The translations under genes were made by a program, and so were the position numbers. From JAIOQJ01 sp963718635 (GTDB lineage Bacteria > Planctomycetota > Planctomycetia > Gemmatales > Gemmataceae): a stretch of 64,000 bases of DNA. The DNA lies in contig OY970367.1 of assembly GCA_963718635.1 (NCBI GenBank), forward strand, positions 6,386,001-6,450,000, read 5' to 3'. The notes beneath the pieces are model-generated. The model did not search any database. It was not told the DNA's origin and saw only the letters and a list, made by a program, of their open reading frames with translations. Positions within the stretch are counted from its first letter, which is position 1. Every line of letters begins with the position of its first letter. This document shows, piece by piece, positions 18,850 through 27,142 of this stretch.

Positions 18850-21009
18850 TTATTTTCCTCCCGGCGCGCAATACTTCTTGAGCCAGGTGAATACCTCTTG
18901 ATGCCACCGTTCGCTGTTCCTTGGCTTCAAAACCCAGTGGCCTTCATCGGGAAAATTGACAAAGCGCGAAGACACACCCTGCCGTTGCAAAGCCGAGAAG
19001 AGTTCGTGGCCCTGGCCGATGGGGCAGCGAAAATCGAGATCGTTGTGAATAATCAGCATCGGCGTTTTGTACTTGCTTAGGTTGCCGGCCTTCTTATGCG
19101 GCGAAAACTTCTCGTACGATTTCGGATTGTCCCAAGGCAGGCCGCCGTGGTCGTATTCGTCGAACCAGAGCTCATCGGTCGTGCCCCACATGCTCTCGAA
19201 ATTCCACACCGAGCAATGGGTGATGAGCGTCTTGAAACGCGGCGTGTTGACGGCAAACCAGTTCATCATGTAGCCGCCAAACGAACCGCCGGCAGCGGCG
19301 ATGCGATCTTTATCCACATAGGGTAGTTTCTCGATGTAGTCAGCGCCCTTCATCAGGTCGTCGTAGCATTTACCGCCCCAATCGTTGGATATTTCATCGA
19401 CAAACTTTTGACCAAATCCAACACTCCCGCGCGGGTTCGGCATGGCGACAACGTAGCCCTGCGCTGCCCAAAGCTCGGGGTTCCAGCGAAAGCTCCAGTT
19501 GTCCGACCAGGCGCTTTGTGGGCCCCCATGGACAAGATAGACGACGGGCCATTTCTTTGCCGGATCGAATCCCGGTGGCTTCAGCAGCCACATCTGCATC
19601 TCGGCGCCGGCAACCGGAACTTTGACTGACTCCGGCTGCGACAGATTGATTTCAGCCAACTGTTTCGCGTTTGCTTGGCTTATATTCGTCGGCGGCGGGA
19701 CCGGCTTTTCCTCTTCCCAATTGCGTTCCGGCGCCATGTATACTTCGGGCGGCGCATCGATCTTGGCAAAGGAGAAGATCGCTCTGTTCAAGGGTTTCCG
19801 CGTTCCCGAAAGATCGAACCCGATGGCGCTGATCGTCCCGTGAAGGTTGCGATCCCAATGAAAGCGTTCAACGGTACCGTTGTGGCTATGCACGAGATAA
19901 GTGGCGGTGCCCGTATCGTCGTCGGAAGTGAAGACGATCTGCCTGCTGTCGCGATTTGCCCAGACGAGTGAATGAAGCGATACATCAAGATGGGCTGTCA
20001 AATTCTGTACTTTATCGACGAATGCCCCATCAGCATCAACGCTAACTACCATGAGATCCCATTTGTCCGCTTCATATCCCGGTTTTTTCTGCCCTCGCCA
20101 GGCGAGTTTTCCGCCGCTGGGCGAGAATCGCGGCGACCCATCCGCCGCTTTATTAGTTGTGGTGAGTGTTTCAAACTTGCCGCCATCGATGGATACCCGG
20201 CAAATATCGTAGTTGGTGCTCCAGGCTTCATCGCGCTCAGGCGGGGCGGTGAAGACGAGAAATTTGCCACTCGGGCTAAAGACAAATTCGTCGCCAACGC
20301 TGAAAGTGGTGGAAGTGGGATAGGCGTCGCGGTCGCCGGGCGTAACATCTTTGGGTTCGGGGAACTCTTCTCCCTTATGGTCGGGGCTCTGTATCACAAA
20401 CAAATGGTTGCGTTTATCGTCGACGTAAGAATCCCAGTGGCGGAAGAAGAGACGGGTGAAGACTTTTGCTTTCACAGGACTCTTGGCGGCTTCGTCTATT
20501 TTCTTTTTGTTCAGCGCATCCGATTCTTTAAACGGCTTGTCGGAAAACTCCGGATGGACTGTCGAAACGAAGGCAATGTGGCTGCCGTCCGACGACCAGA
20601 TGCCGTTCGACGTGCCGGTGCTGATGTTGGTCAGTTGACGGGCTTCGCCGCCATTCAGATCGATGATCCAAAGCTGCGATTCACCGCTGCGGTTCGATTC
20701 GAAGAGAATGCTCGATCCATCGGGCGACCAGCGCGGATGGCTATCTTTCTTCGTGGTGGTCGTCAATTGCTTGGGGGGCGTCTTGCCATCCGTGTCGGCC
20801 ACCCACAAGTTGGTCGATGACTTGTTTTCTTCCAAGTTGACTGTGGTGATCTGGTAAACAACCCGCTTGCCATCGGGGCTTATTTGTGGGTCGGCCACGC
20901 GCTTGAAACGAAATAAGTCGGCCACCTCCATCGGCCGTTTGTCGGCGAGCAACGACGGAGTCATCATCCCAACCACAACTAAGCAGCCAAAAATCCAGTA
21001 CATGCGCAA
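18850..21009 (-). CDS. Secreted S9 family prolyl oligopeptidase/acylaminoacyl-peptidase-like protease
   Basis: Exported serine peptidase of 719 residues. A signal peptide (MYWIFGCLVVVGMMTPSLLA) precedes a seven-bladed beta-propeller with TolB-like repeats (ISPDGKRVVYQ, PRWSPDGSSILFESNR, GIWSSDGSHIAFVS). The C-terminal alpha/beta hydrolase carries the triad: Ser576 in GGSFGG, Asp659 in HNDLDFRCP and His691 in DEGHW, plus an oxyanion segment VYLVHGGPQ. This is the DPP/acylaminoacyl-peptidase branch of S9, which cleaves short peptides. It is followed after 3 nt by the CNNM gene. No frame problem seen. Confidence 0.93.
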   Translation of the reverse strand: MRMYWIFGCLVVVGMMTPSLLADKRPMEVADLFRFKRVADPQISPDGKRVVYQITTVNLEENKSSTNLWVADTDGKTPPKQLTTTTKKDSHPRWSPDGSSILFESNRSGESQLWIIDLNGGEARQLTNISTGTSNGIWSSDGSHIAFVSTVHPEFSDKPFKESDALNKKKIDEAAKSPVKAKVFTRLFFRHWDSYVDDKRNHLFVIQSPDHKGEEFPEPKDVTPGDRDAYPTSTTFSVGDEFVFSPSGKFLVFTAPPERDEAWSTNYDICRVSIDGGKFETLTTTNKAADGSPRFSPSGGKLAWRGQKKPGYEADKWDLMVVSVDADGAFVDKVQNLTAHLDVSLHSLVWANRDSRQIVFTSDDDTGTATYLVHSHNGTVERFHWDRNLHGTISAIGFDLSGTRKPLNRAIFSFAKIDAPPEVYMAPERNWEEEKPVPPPTNISQANAKQLAEINLSQPESVKVPVAGAEMQMWLLKPPGFDPAKKWPVVYLVHGGPQSAWSDNWSFRWNPELWAAQGYVVAMPNPRGSVGFGQKFVDEISNDWGGKCYDDLMKGADYIEKLPYVDKDRIAAAGGSFGGYMMNWFAVNTPRFKTLITHCSVWNFESMWGTTDELWFDEYDHGGLPWDNPKSYEKFSPHKKAGNLSKYKTPMLIIHNDLDFRCPIGQGHELFSALQRQGVSSRFVNFPDEGHWVLKPRNSERWHQEVFTWLKKYCAPGGK

Positions 21010-21142
21010 ACCCTTTCAACGCGGGATTCGATGCAACTTCATTTTATGGGATTCTGGTTCGGCAGCCGACCGCTGGGGCATCTTCGGTGGGTGCGCCGAC
21101 CAGTTTCAGCGAATTGCTGAAATAAGCGCGAAGTCCGTTTTA

Positions 21143-21275
21143 CCCTCCCCCTGGCTTTGCAGGGGGAGGGCAGGGTGGGGTTCGAGCGCTCGCCCATCAA
21201 CAACCGTCGCGATATTCCAGGCCGCCTCCCACCCTGCCATCCCCCCGCAAAGCCGGGGGCAGGGTGGGAAGGGCG
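21143..21275. repeat. Hairpin-rich repeat, family G copy 1
   Basis: Contains CCTCCCCCTGGCTTTGCAGG with its complement and, 90 bp on, CCCACCCTGCC paired with GGCAGGGTGGG. In the middle is CCATCAACAACCGTCGCGA, which recurs with one change near 25050. It lies in the divergent gap between the S9 peptidase and kelch genes. Dispersed repeat of unknown function. Confidence 0.65.
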
Positions 21276-21376
21276 AATAGTCGCTGGCAAAGAGTAAAGC
21301 CATATGGCCAATCTCCTAGAATGTTCTTCCTCACGGGCGATCTGTTGAACTCGTCCGTTCCGCCGGAGTTGTTGTA

Positions 21377-22336
21377 ATGGTCCGTTTCCTTTTATTCTTG
21401 TTTTGCGCTATGCCAGGCGCCGCTGCTGAGCCTGAATTCGCGCCGCTGCCCAAAGCGGTTACCAGTTTCGGCGCTGCCGTCAGCAATGGCTACGTCTATG
21501 TCTACGGCGGCCATGCGGGCAAGCCGCACGGCTACTCCAACGAAACGACGCTTGGCCAGTTCATCCGGCTTGATCTCGCCAAGCCCGCGAAGTGGGAAGA
21601 GTTAGTGCCCGGGCCAATTGTCCAAGGTTTGGCGCTCGTTGCCCATGATGGCGCCATCTATCGAATCGGCGGGATGCAGCCGCGCAACAAAGCGGCCGAT
21701 AAGACCGACGCCTTCTCGATCGCCTCCGTTGCCCGGTTTGACGCGAAGCGGCTGAAATGGGAAGACCTTCCCTCCCTGCCTGAAGGTCGTTCATCACACG
21801 ATGCCGTCGTCGTAGGGGATAAGATTTTCGTCGCCGGCGGCTGGAAGATGAATGGGGCTTCGAAGGATTCCGAATGGTTCACCAAGGGCTTAGTGCTCGA
21901 TCTGAAACAACAGCCGCTGAAGTGGGAAAGCTTCGAACAACCCTTCAAGCGCCGGGCGTTGACAATGGCCGCCTACAACGACAAAGTCTACGTGATCGCC
22001 GGCCTCAATTCCGACGGCGGCATCGAGTCGCATGTTGACATCTATGATCCCGATAAAAAACTCTGGAGCAAAGGCCCGGATATCCCAAAGGCCGGGATGA
22101 ACGGCTTCACCCCGGCCGCCTGCGTTGTAGACGGCAAACTCTACCTAAGTCCCGCGGACGGCAAGCTCTATCGTCTCGATCAAGCGGGCAAAGCTTGGGA
22201 CGAAGACGGCGCCCTGGAACAAGCCCGCATCGTGCATCGTGTCGTGCCCATAGGCAAGGGGCGCATGCTCGCCATCGGCGGCTCATCGAAGGGCTCCCCT
22301 TCGGCAAGCGTTGAGGTCGTCGTGCCGAAGAAGTGA
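21377..22336 (+). CDS. Secreted kelch-repeat beta-propeller protein
   Basis: Exported six-bladed propeller of 319 residues. A short signal peptide (MVRFLLFLFCAMPGAAA) is followed by kelch blades with paired glycines and spaced Tyr/Trp: GYVYVYGGHAG, GAIYRIGGMQP, DKIFVAGGWKM, DKVYVIAGLNSDGG, GKLYLSPADG and GRMLAIGGSSKG. Kelch propellers bind proteins or sugars; this one has no fused domain, so the partner cannot be inferred. Monocistronic. Confidence 0.85.
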   Translation: MVRFLLFLFCAMPGAAAEPEFAPLPKAVTSFGAAVSNGYVYVYGGHAGKPHGYSNETTLGQFIRLDLAKPAKWEELVPGPIVQGLALVAHDGAIYRIGGMQPRNKAADKTDAFSIASVARFDAKRLKWEDLPSLPEGRSSHDAVVVGDKIFVAGGWKMNGASKDSEWFTKGLVLDLKQQPLKWESFEQPFKRRALTMAAYNDKVYVIAGLNSDGGIESHVDIYDPDKKLWSKGPDIPKAGMNGFTPAACVVDGKLYLSPADGKLYRLDQAGKAWDEDGALEQARIVHRVVPIGKGRMLAIGGSSKGSPSASVEVVVPKK

Positions 22337-22463
22337 GATGAACGGAACATTGGGCTTTCTTCAACGAGCCGCCCACGAAGTAATCGCGCTTTCGAGGCGC
22401 CTTTGTCGCTAGAAGCCGTAAACATTAGAAGCAAACGCGCCGGGCGATTGAGGTGGTTCAAGA

Positions 22464-22685
22464 ATGAAACAGAGCGACGGGTATCACAAATGGGTCGAGT
22501 GGAGTGACGACGACGCAGCTTACATCGGCAAGTGCCCAGACCTCATCACCGGCATTCACGGGGACGATTCCAAAGAAGTTTATGCCGACTTGTGCGAAGT
22601 AGTTGAAGAGGTCATCGCCCACTTTGTCTCGGAAGGCCGCCCCCTGCCTGCGGCCACGGTGAGGCCTATGCAGGAAGTGGTTTAG
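22464..22685 (+). CDS. HicB-like antitoxin-family protein, no HicA partner
   Basis: Small protein of 73 residues matching the partial RNase-H fold of HicB antitoxins: W-EWSDDDAAYIGKCPDLITGIHGDDSKEVYADLCEVVEEVI. It lacks the C-terminal DNA-binding helix of full HicB. No HicA double-stranded RNA-binding toxin gene is found on either side, so it is either an orphan or a HicB-like protein with another role. A palindrome cluster (family A) follows directly. Confidence 0.7.
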   Translation: MKQSDGYHKWVEWSDDDAAYIGKCPDLITGIHGDDSKEVYADLCEVVEEVIAHFVSEGRPLPAATVRPMQEVV

Positions 22686-22738
22686 GATCACGAAGAACTG
22701 ACCAAAAATTAGCGTGGATCGGGCAATAGCTCAGCCTT

Positions 22739-22849
22739 GGAAGTCTGACGACTTCCGGTTCCCCTCGCAAGCCTAAGCTCAGCCCCGGAAGTCTGACGAC
22801 TTCCGCTACGCCCGCGCTTTCTCGTGTAGCGGAAGTCGTCAGACTTCCG
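22739..22849. repeat. Palindromic repeat family A, cluster 3
   Basis: Palindromes GGAAGTCTGACGACTTCC (22739-22756), CGGAAGTCTGACGACTTCCG (22786-22805) and CGGAAGTCGTCAGACTTCCG (22830-22849). It lies between the convergent HicB-like gene and the 109-residue hypothetical gene. Confidence 0.85.
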
Positions 22850-22882
22850 GTTCCGCCCGGAAGCCTGGTTGATCATCCTGCC

Positions 22883-23212
22883 TTAATCCTCGGGTTGGAC
22901 TGCAGGATTTTTCCGGTCAGTGATCGACGTTCCGTCCGCTAGGCCTCCCCAGCTTTTCCCGGTCCAGCGCCACATCTCATTGATACGAAGCTCGCACTCC
23001 GGCCCGAACTCTGCCTCAGGAACTAAGCCTTTAGAGAGATACAGTACATTAAGTGTTCGGACGCGGCCGGTGATGATGCCCTCATTAAGTTTCACGGTCG
23101 AGACAACTAAAATCTCCCTGCGTATGTCACAGGCAATAAAACTTGATAAGGTTTTGCCTTCTTGATAGCGCAAGCGGCGAAGCCAATTTCGGAGGTCTTT
23201 GAATATTTTCAT
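22883..23212 (-). CDS. Hypothetical protein
   Basis: No family recognised. The 109 residues are basic at the N-terminus (MKIFKDLRNWLRRLRYQEGK), then beta-rich (REILVVSTVKLNEGIITGRV), with a Trp-rich end (NEMWRWTGKSWGGL). It follows the 72-residue gene ending at 23227 by 14 nt on the same strand, so the two and the macro-domain gene may be one minus-strand operon. Confidence 0.5.
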   Translation of the reverse strand: MKIFKDLRNWLRRLRYQEGKTLSSFIACDIRREILVVSTVKLNEGIITGRVRTLNVLYLSKGLVPEAEFGPECELRINEMWRWTGKSWGGLADGTSITDRKNPAVQPED

Positions 23213-23226
23213 ATGGACCGTAAATA

Positions 23227-23445
23227 TTACATCACGTCAAACCACTCGGCGTTGCCAGACGCCGATACCAGTATCAGGGAGAAACCTGGAGTGTCAACAT
23301 AATCGGGGTGCTCATGTTGATAGAAGAGCACGCTCCATGTTCCGTCAATGAGCATAGCCTCCACCTCGGCTACCTCGCTGGCGGGCATAGCTGTGAGGAA
23401 AAGCGTCCACGCGCTTGCGATTGCCTGCTCGCGGCTGGTTTCCAT
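23227..23445 (-). CDS. Hypothetical small acidic protein
   Basis: 72 residues, no recognised domain. An N-terminal helix (REQAIASAWTLFLTAMPASEVAEVEAML) is followed by strands (WSVLFYQHEHPDY, FSLILVSASGNAEWFDV). Length and layout resemble small YxxxL-type immunity or accessory proteins, but I do not assign a function. It lies between the macro-domain gene (stop at 23498) and the 109-residue gene. Confidence 0.45.
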   Translation of the reverse strand: METSREQAIASAWTLFLTAMPASEVAEVEAMLIDGTWSVLFYQHEHPDYVDTPGFSLILVSASGNAEWFDVM

Positions 23446-23497
23446 CAGAGAGAACCTACAACTGGCCTAAGTAATGTTCGCGGAGCCTATGCAGGGC

Positions 23498-24113
23498 TCA
23501 CCGCACGACTTGACGCGGGCCGTCATAGCAAATGGCCCGCTCCCGCTCGACTACGAAATCCCAGTCGAACCGATGGGGTGGATCCAAGAAGTGGCGGTAG
23601 GCCACGGCCATCTGTCGGGCCGCCTCACTGAACGGCACCCGCCCAAACCCGGTGCCCATAGCCGGGAACGCCACGATCTCGATGGCGCCGAGAAGCACTT
23701 TGGTTATGGGCCTGGACCGCTAATAATGCCGCCCAAGTCGCCAAATATATCTTGTCGGTCCCGTCAATGTTGCTCGGCACACGCATCGTCGGAGCGTGGC
23801 CGATGAAGGGCAATGACGGATCATCAGTTGGCAGGATGAATGCAGTCCCGATTGGCTGCTCTCCGAAATACCGATCCATGATCTGGTGCTGAACGCGCTG
23901 CATCAAAGGCTCGCCAAAGCGCCGAACCACGGCCGCGTCGATCCCAGCAGTCATCAGTCCATAGGCGTTCCCGGCGGTGACGAAACAATCGTGCGCTTCC
24001 AACTCCTCGAACCGCGCTTGAACCATGCGCACCTTTGGCAAGCCAGCGAACCGCTCGCGGAACGCCCGGCACATCGCTTCTTCAGGGTGGACTAGCCAAA
24101 GACCTTCCAGCAC
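23498..24113 (-). CDS. Macro-domain protein (ADP-ribose-binding, Appr-1''-p processing-like), frameshifted
   Basis: Probable ADP-ribose-binding or ADP-ribosyl hydrolase protein. The N-terminal frame carries the macro-like core (CFVTAGNAYGLMTAGIDAAVVRRFGE, with Asn-Ala of the binding loop) and IGTAFILPTDDPSLPFIGHAP. The continuation (LLGAIEIVAFPAMGTGFGRVPFSEAARQMAVAYRHF, the conserved second loop GTGFGRVP) is in another frame. The shift is near 23706-23712, in the stretch encoding AVQAHN; a base lost in the C/A run explains it. Joined, about 205 residues. Macro proteins of this subtype occur in accessory regions and phages. Confidence 0.7.
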
Positions 24114-24403
24114 AATTTTTTCTCCAACGGCAAAGTTTGTAACTTGTCAAAAATCAAAAGACGAGTCCAAGCCGACGTGCAAAAATAAAGTAGGCGACTG
24201 GTTCCGTTGCACCACCCGCGCTTATGCTTCTTACCCGCCCCCGGCCTTGCCGGGGAAGAGTGGTCAAGAGTGAGATGCCATTTTATCAGGTCAAACCGCA
24301 AACCGGCGAAGCCAGGAAGTTTGGTTGCGTTGTGGAACTTAAAATGGTTGAAACAAGCGAAATTGAAAATTCAATTTTGATGCCCCTAAGCTAGTATGAA
24401 GCA

Positions 24404-24521
24404 TAACAGGCTGACAGGCCTGTGGCGACGGTTTGTTTTAGGCGAGCCGAATTGCGTTGGAACCAACAGGCCGGGAGGCCTGTTGCCACGGTCAAGACGT
24501 GGCAACAGGCCTCATGGCCTG
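24404..24521. repeat. Hairpin repeat family E
   Basis: AACAGGCCGGGAGGCCTGTT and its partial copies form a stem GCCTGTTGCCACG / CGTGGCAACAGGC at about 24478-24512, preceded by a related AACAGG-CTGAC-AGGCCTGT unit at 24406. The core matches the hairpin at 7685-7732. It lies in a 1.28-kb stretch (24114-25397) that I read as gene-free: all open frames there follow the repeats. Confidence 0.7.
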
Positions 24522-24619
24522 CGGGGACATACTCCGTCGCTCGCGCGTCCGGCTAACAAAATGGTCTTGTAAAGTGGGTAAAGGCTTTGCGTAACCCACC
24601 GCTTCACCGTCAAAAGGCC

Positions 24620-24920
24620 GAGTGCCTTCGGGAAATATTTCCCGAAGGCACTTTCCAATAAGATCGTGGGAAAACGAACAAAAATTTCGCGCTTTTGCAT
24701 TTTGTTGAAAATATTTTGGGAGGCGATCATGAACGCATTTAGGCCGACGGTAAGTTTCGCAACTGTGTAAGCAATCGCGTGAGTTGAATACTCCGTCGCT
24801 GGCGCGTCCGGCTAACAAGCGGAGTGCCTTCGGGAAATATTTCCCGAAGGCACTTTCCAATAAGATCGTGGCAAAACGAACAAAAATTTCGCGCTTTTGC
24901 GTTTTGTTGAAAATAGTTTG
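24620..24920. repeat. Direct repeat of about 100 bp containing a perfect 32-bp palindrome, family B (two copies)
   Basis: Copies at about 24620-24716 and 24822-24920 are nearly identical. Each holds a perfect 32-bp palindrome centred on GGGAAATATTTCCC (24621-24652 and 24823-24854), followed by a conserved tail containing GATCGTGG-AAAACGAAC and AAAATTTCGCGCTTTTGC. Each is preceded by ACTCCGTCGCTCGCGCGTCC or a one-base variant. Related copies occur at 34.5-34.9 kb and 45.5 kb in the opposite orientation. Confidence 0.85.
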
Positions 24921-25008
24921 GCAGCCGTGCCGGGTGTTCGCAAAAAGATACGGACGAAAAGACGACATACCGAAACAGACAGGGAGATTGGCCATGGCAA
25001 ATATCCTT

Positions 25009-25140
25009 TCCGCTGGCTTTGCAAGCGCTCGGCGGGGGCGGGAGAGTCTTGCCCATCAACAACCGTAGCGACACACTCGCAGTCCCCCTACTTTGCCTTC
25101 CCTCCGCAAACCCGGGTAAAGGGCGGGAAGGGCGAGCTTC
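25009..25140. repeat. Repeat family G copy 2
   Basis: Shares CCCATCAACAACCGT-GCGA and flanking CTTTGCA/CCGCAAA arms and GGGCGGGAAGGGCGA with the element at 21143-21275. The sequence up to 25397 continues as low-information intergenic DNA with CGCCGCGTCGCTCGCCAGAA, also found near 45655. Confidence 0.55.
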
Positions 25141-25397
25141 TTTTTTTGCCAGAATCGTTCAGCTTACGCCGCGTCGCTCGCCAGAATTGCCAGAAAGAGT
25201 TGGCGTACCCCATCAATGCGCGTCAGCTTTTGGCGAGTCGAGCATAAGCGGCCAAGTGGATAACCCGACCGCCAGGCGGTTCGGCTCACGTTTGCCTCCG
25301 CTTAGTCGAGCGTGCAATAACCCGGTTGACAGCCAGCGCTGTTTGCGGTTATCGCTCGCCTTCGAATGACAGACACCGCGCAAGGAGGCGCTGGATC

Positions 25398-26355
25398 GTG
25401 GAAAAAACGTCGGCGGATGCGAAAGTTCGGCTCGCCTATCAGACCGCAGGCGGGCGCATGTTCCACGGCCTGACGGAAGACGCCTTGCGCCATAGCAAGC
25501 TCACTGCGTGGAAGAAAAAGGTGCAGTTGATTTTCACTTCTCCGCCTTTTCCCCTGCAGGCGCGAAAAGAAATACGGCAACCTGACCGGCGATTCCTATT
25601 CCGATTGGCTGGCGGCTTACGCGCCCCTTTGGGCCGAGTATTTAACGCCCGACGGCTCGATTGTCATCGAAGTCGGCAACGGTTGGAACGCCGGCACACC
25701 GACCATGTCAACTACGAGTCTGAAAGCTCTGCTTGCCTTCCAAGAAGCGGCCGGCTTACACCTCTGTCAGGAGTTCATCTGCTTCAATCCGGCGCGCCTG
25801 CCCACTCCCGCCGAGTGGGTGACCGTGCGCCGGGTGCGCGTAAAGGACTCTTTTACGCGCGTCTGGTGGATGTCGCCGACGCCACACCCCAAGGCTGATA
25901 ATCGCAAAGTGCTAACCGACTATAGCCCGAGCATGAAGAAATTATTGGAGAAGGGCACCTACAACGGCGGCAAACGACCTTCCGAACATCATGTCGGCCA
26001 TGCATCGTTCCTGACGAACAACGGCGGCGCCATCCCGCCCAATGTGCTCGTGCCGCCGAACAGCGATCAATCGCCGTTGGAAGTGTTGCCGATTTCGAAC
26101 ACGGCCAGCAACGGCAGCTATCGGCGCAAATGCAAAGAACTGGGCCACAAATCGCATCCGGCAGTAATGCCCGAAGCGCTGATCCAATTCTTCGTGCAGT
26201 TTCTAACGGACGAAAACGACATCGTGATGGACCCCTTCGCCGGCAGCAACTCGACCGGCGCCGTCGCCGAACGCCTCAATCGCCGCTGGCTCGGCATCGA
26301 AGCCAGCGCCGATATATCGAAACATCACGCTTGCGCTTTGCTACCGCACCATTAG
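25398..26355 (+). CDS. DNA methyltransferase (beta-class, N4-cytosine or N6-adenine), frameshifted
   Basis: Site-specific DNA methylase. GTG 25398 is preceded by AGGAGG. Motif IV (IFTSPPFPLQ, SPPF) comes first; the SAM-binding motif with DPFAGSNSTGAVAERLNRRWLGIE is at the C-terminus. This order defines the beta class, and SPP(F/Y) is typical of N4-cytosine enzymes. The two parts are in different frames, shifting near 25565, where one surplus base separates FPLQ from KKYGNLTGDSYSDWLAAYAP. Joined length about 319 residues. There is no restriction endonuclease next to it, so it is an orphan methylase or the remnant of a restriction system. A target-recognition segment lies between about residues 130 and 230. 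Confidence 0.8.
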
Positions 26356-26573
26356 CTGCTTAGCGTTTGAAATTGAAGAACCACGACAAAAAAATTTGGG
26401 ACAAAAAAATAGGAGATCGCCCCGACTTCAGAATATTCAACAGCTTGATCCAGCAGGCACGGTAGTAGTGCCTAAGAGCGAAGGGGATGCATCAGTTGCG
26501 TTCGCTTTGTTATCACGAAACTAAGGGAATACACCTCCGCTCGAACCGGGATTGAGCTGCGTCCCCTTTGTTT

Positions 26574-26957
26574 TCACTGGAACGCGGCCCCGGCGGTGCC
26601 TTGCGACAGGGAATCGATGCTTGCCGAGATCGAGTCGATCAACTGGGGAAACTGGTTGCCATTGAGCCAAACCAACGCCTGATACATCGTATTGATGATG
26701 CCCGCGCCCGGCATGAACTTCATCGCCAACTGCGTGCCCACTTTCGTCATCGTGTCCGGAGCGAAGGCAATCGAGGGCATTTGCCGATCTTCGAGCTGTT
26801 CCACTTGCGGTCGAAAACGCCGTGGTCCGGCAGTGACGGTCGGCTTGGACGTGAAAAGCCAGTCCCATGTCTTGCGTATTTTGAGCCAGGTGACGAGATG
26901 ATGGCAACCGCGCAACAATGCCCGCATGGGTGAATGGACATGGCGAATCGGTGCCAT
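26574..26957 (-). CDS. Planctomycete exported-protein N-terminus ('LEDR' motif), short hypothetical
   Basis: 127 residues of unknown function. Residues about 45-67 read RRFRPQVEQLEDRQMPS, the arginine-rich VE-LED/ER-PS signature I know from N-termini of many large planctomycete surface proteins. Only about 60 residues follow (IAFAPDTMTKVGTQLAM..., helical), so it is unusually short for the family. The frame continues to a stop at 26574 without repeats or barrel. It may be a truncated relic or a small exported protein. The gene at 30229 has the same motif. Confidence 0.6.
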   Translation of the reverse strand: MAPIRHVHSPMRALLRGCHHLVTWLKIRKTWDWLFTSKPTVTAGPRRFRPQVEQLEDRQMPSIAFAPDTMTKVGTQLAMKFMPGAGIINTMYQALVWLNGNQFPQLIDSISASIDSLSQGTAGAAFQ

Positions 26958-27142
26958 TACGCGCCTTTCTTATGAAGAACAAAATCGAAACAGTAAGACA
27001 GAGGCGAGGGATTTTATCCTTCGAAAAAATGAAAAGCAACGATTTTGACCCCGATTTTTGAAATTTTTACCAAATCTCCATATCGGCAGACTCCGGGCGT
27101 CATAAGAAAGGCGTAGGTTGTGCCAATGACACGTTCCAGATA

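Noticed and set aside
22464..22685. Full HicAB toxin-antitoxin system
   Set aside because: No HicA-like gene on either side or strand within 500 bp; only the HicB-like protein is supported.
24492..25074. Overlapping minus-strand frames of 167 and 111 codons
   Set aside because: Their shared residues (such as KCLREIFPEGT) are the translation of the duplicated family B palindromes, not a protein family.
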